Origin: an uncultured Granulicatella sp.
GTDB lineage: Bacteria; Bacillota; Bacilli; Lactobacillales; Aerococcaceae
Direction: 5' to 3'
Assembly (NCBI GenBank): GCA_934193545.1
Contig: CAKPVL010000021.1
Location: 1 to 22,265 of the forward strand
DNA length: 22,265 nt
The position numbers were made by a program, and so were the translations under genes. Below, one piece after another: positions 22,246 to 22,265 of this stretch. Numbering within the stretch: the stretch's first letter is position 1; the number at the start of each line of letters is the position of its first letter. The notes below the pieces were generated by a model. The model saw only the letters and a list, made by a program, of their open reading frames with translations. It was not told the origin of the DNA and made no database searches.

Positions 22246-22265
22246 ACAAAGAGCCAGTACTTACA

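Overview
The window reads as chromosomal DNA of a low-GC Gram-positive bacterium, most likely of the order Lactobacillales (Carnobacteriaceae/Aerococcaceae-like; genus not determinable by eye). The evidence is the conserved Firmicutes block rsgA-rpe-thiN // rpmB // yloU-yloV // recG-plsX, strong AGGAGG ribosome binding sites, sigma-A type promoters and U-tailed intrinsic terminators. There are no tRNA or rRNA genes, intact insertion sequences, prophage genes or CRISPR arrays. Most genes lie on the minus strand; only trhO and rpmB are on the plus strand.

Layout. 1-2781: a heterodimeric multidrug ABC exporter of the BmrCD/LmrCD type (second subunit cut by the window edge), preceded by a 22-codon leader ORF and an intrinsic terminator placed as a transcription attenuator. 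2813-3865: the divergent trhO gene (tRNA U34 hydroxylase), with a Fur-like box over its promoter. 4173-6563: glf (UDP-galactopyranose mutase) and a family 2 glycosyltransferase, each with its own promoter and terminator. 6588-9593: a C69 dipeptidase-amino acid permease operon. 9639-10660: an operon of three small membrane proteins, one of the YbaN/DUF454 family. 10686-12465: an Lrp/AsnC regulator translationally coupled to a class I aminotransferase (AlaR-AlaT-like). 12528-15718: recG-plsX. 16463-18548: yloU and yloV/fakA. 18698-19033: rpmB. 19689-22017: rsgA-rpe-thiN.

The most unusual content is in the intergenic DNA. Three long, nested inverted-repeat elements of about 230-260 bp (after trhO, after yloV and after rpmB) share one architecture. 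Imperfect arms of about 75-85 nt enclose a core of 94-96 nt. The core holds a hairpin with a conserved GAG-CC.A..GT-CTC loop region, a conserved AAGC(C/T)TCAAA linker, and a second hairpin whose stem sequence differs in every copy yet always pairs. A fourth, partial copy lies upstream of recG, next to a degenerate tandem repeat. Each full copy is in the sense orientation of the gene it follows, and two abut or include that gene's stop codon. I do not recognise this family; it behaves like a structured-RNA repeat or a mobilised 3'-UTR/terminator element.

Functionally, the window combines core housekeeping (ribosome assembly, pentose phosphate and thiamine metabolism, fatty-acid/phospholipid precursors, DNA repair) with envelope and nutrient functions (galactofuranose precursor, dipeptide use, alanine metabolism) and an apparently drug-inducible efflux pump.
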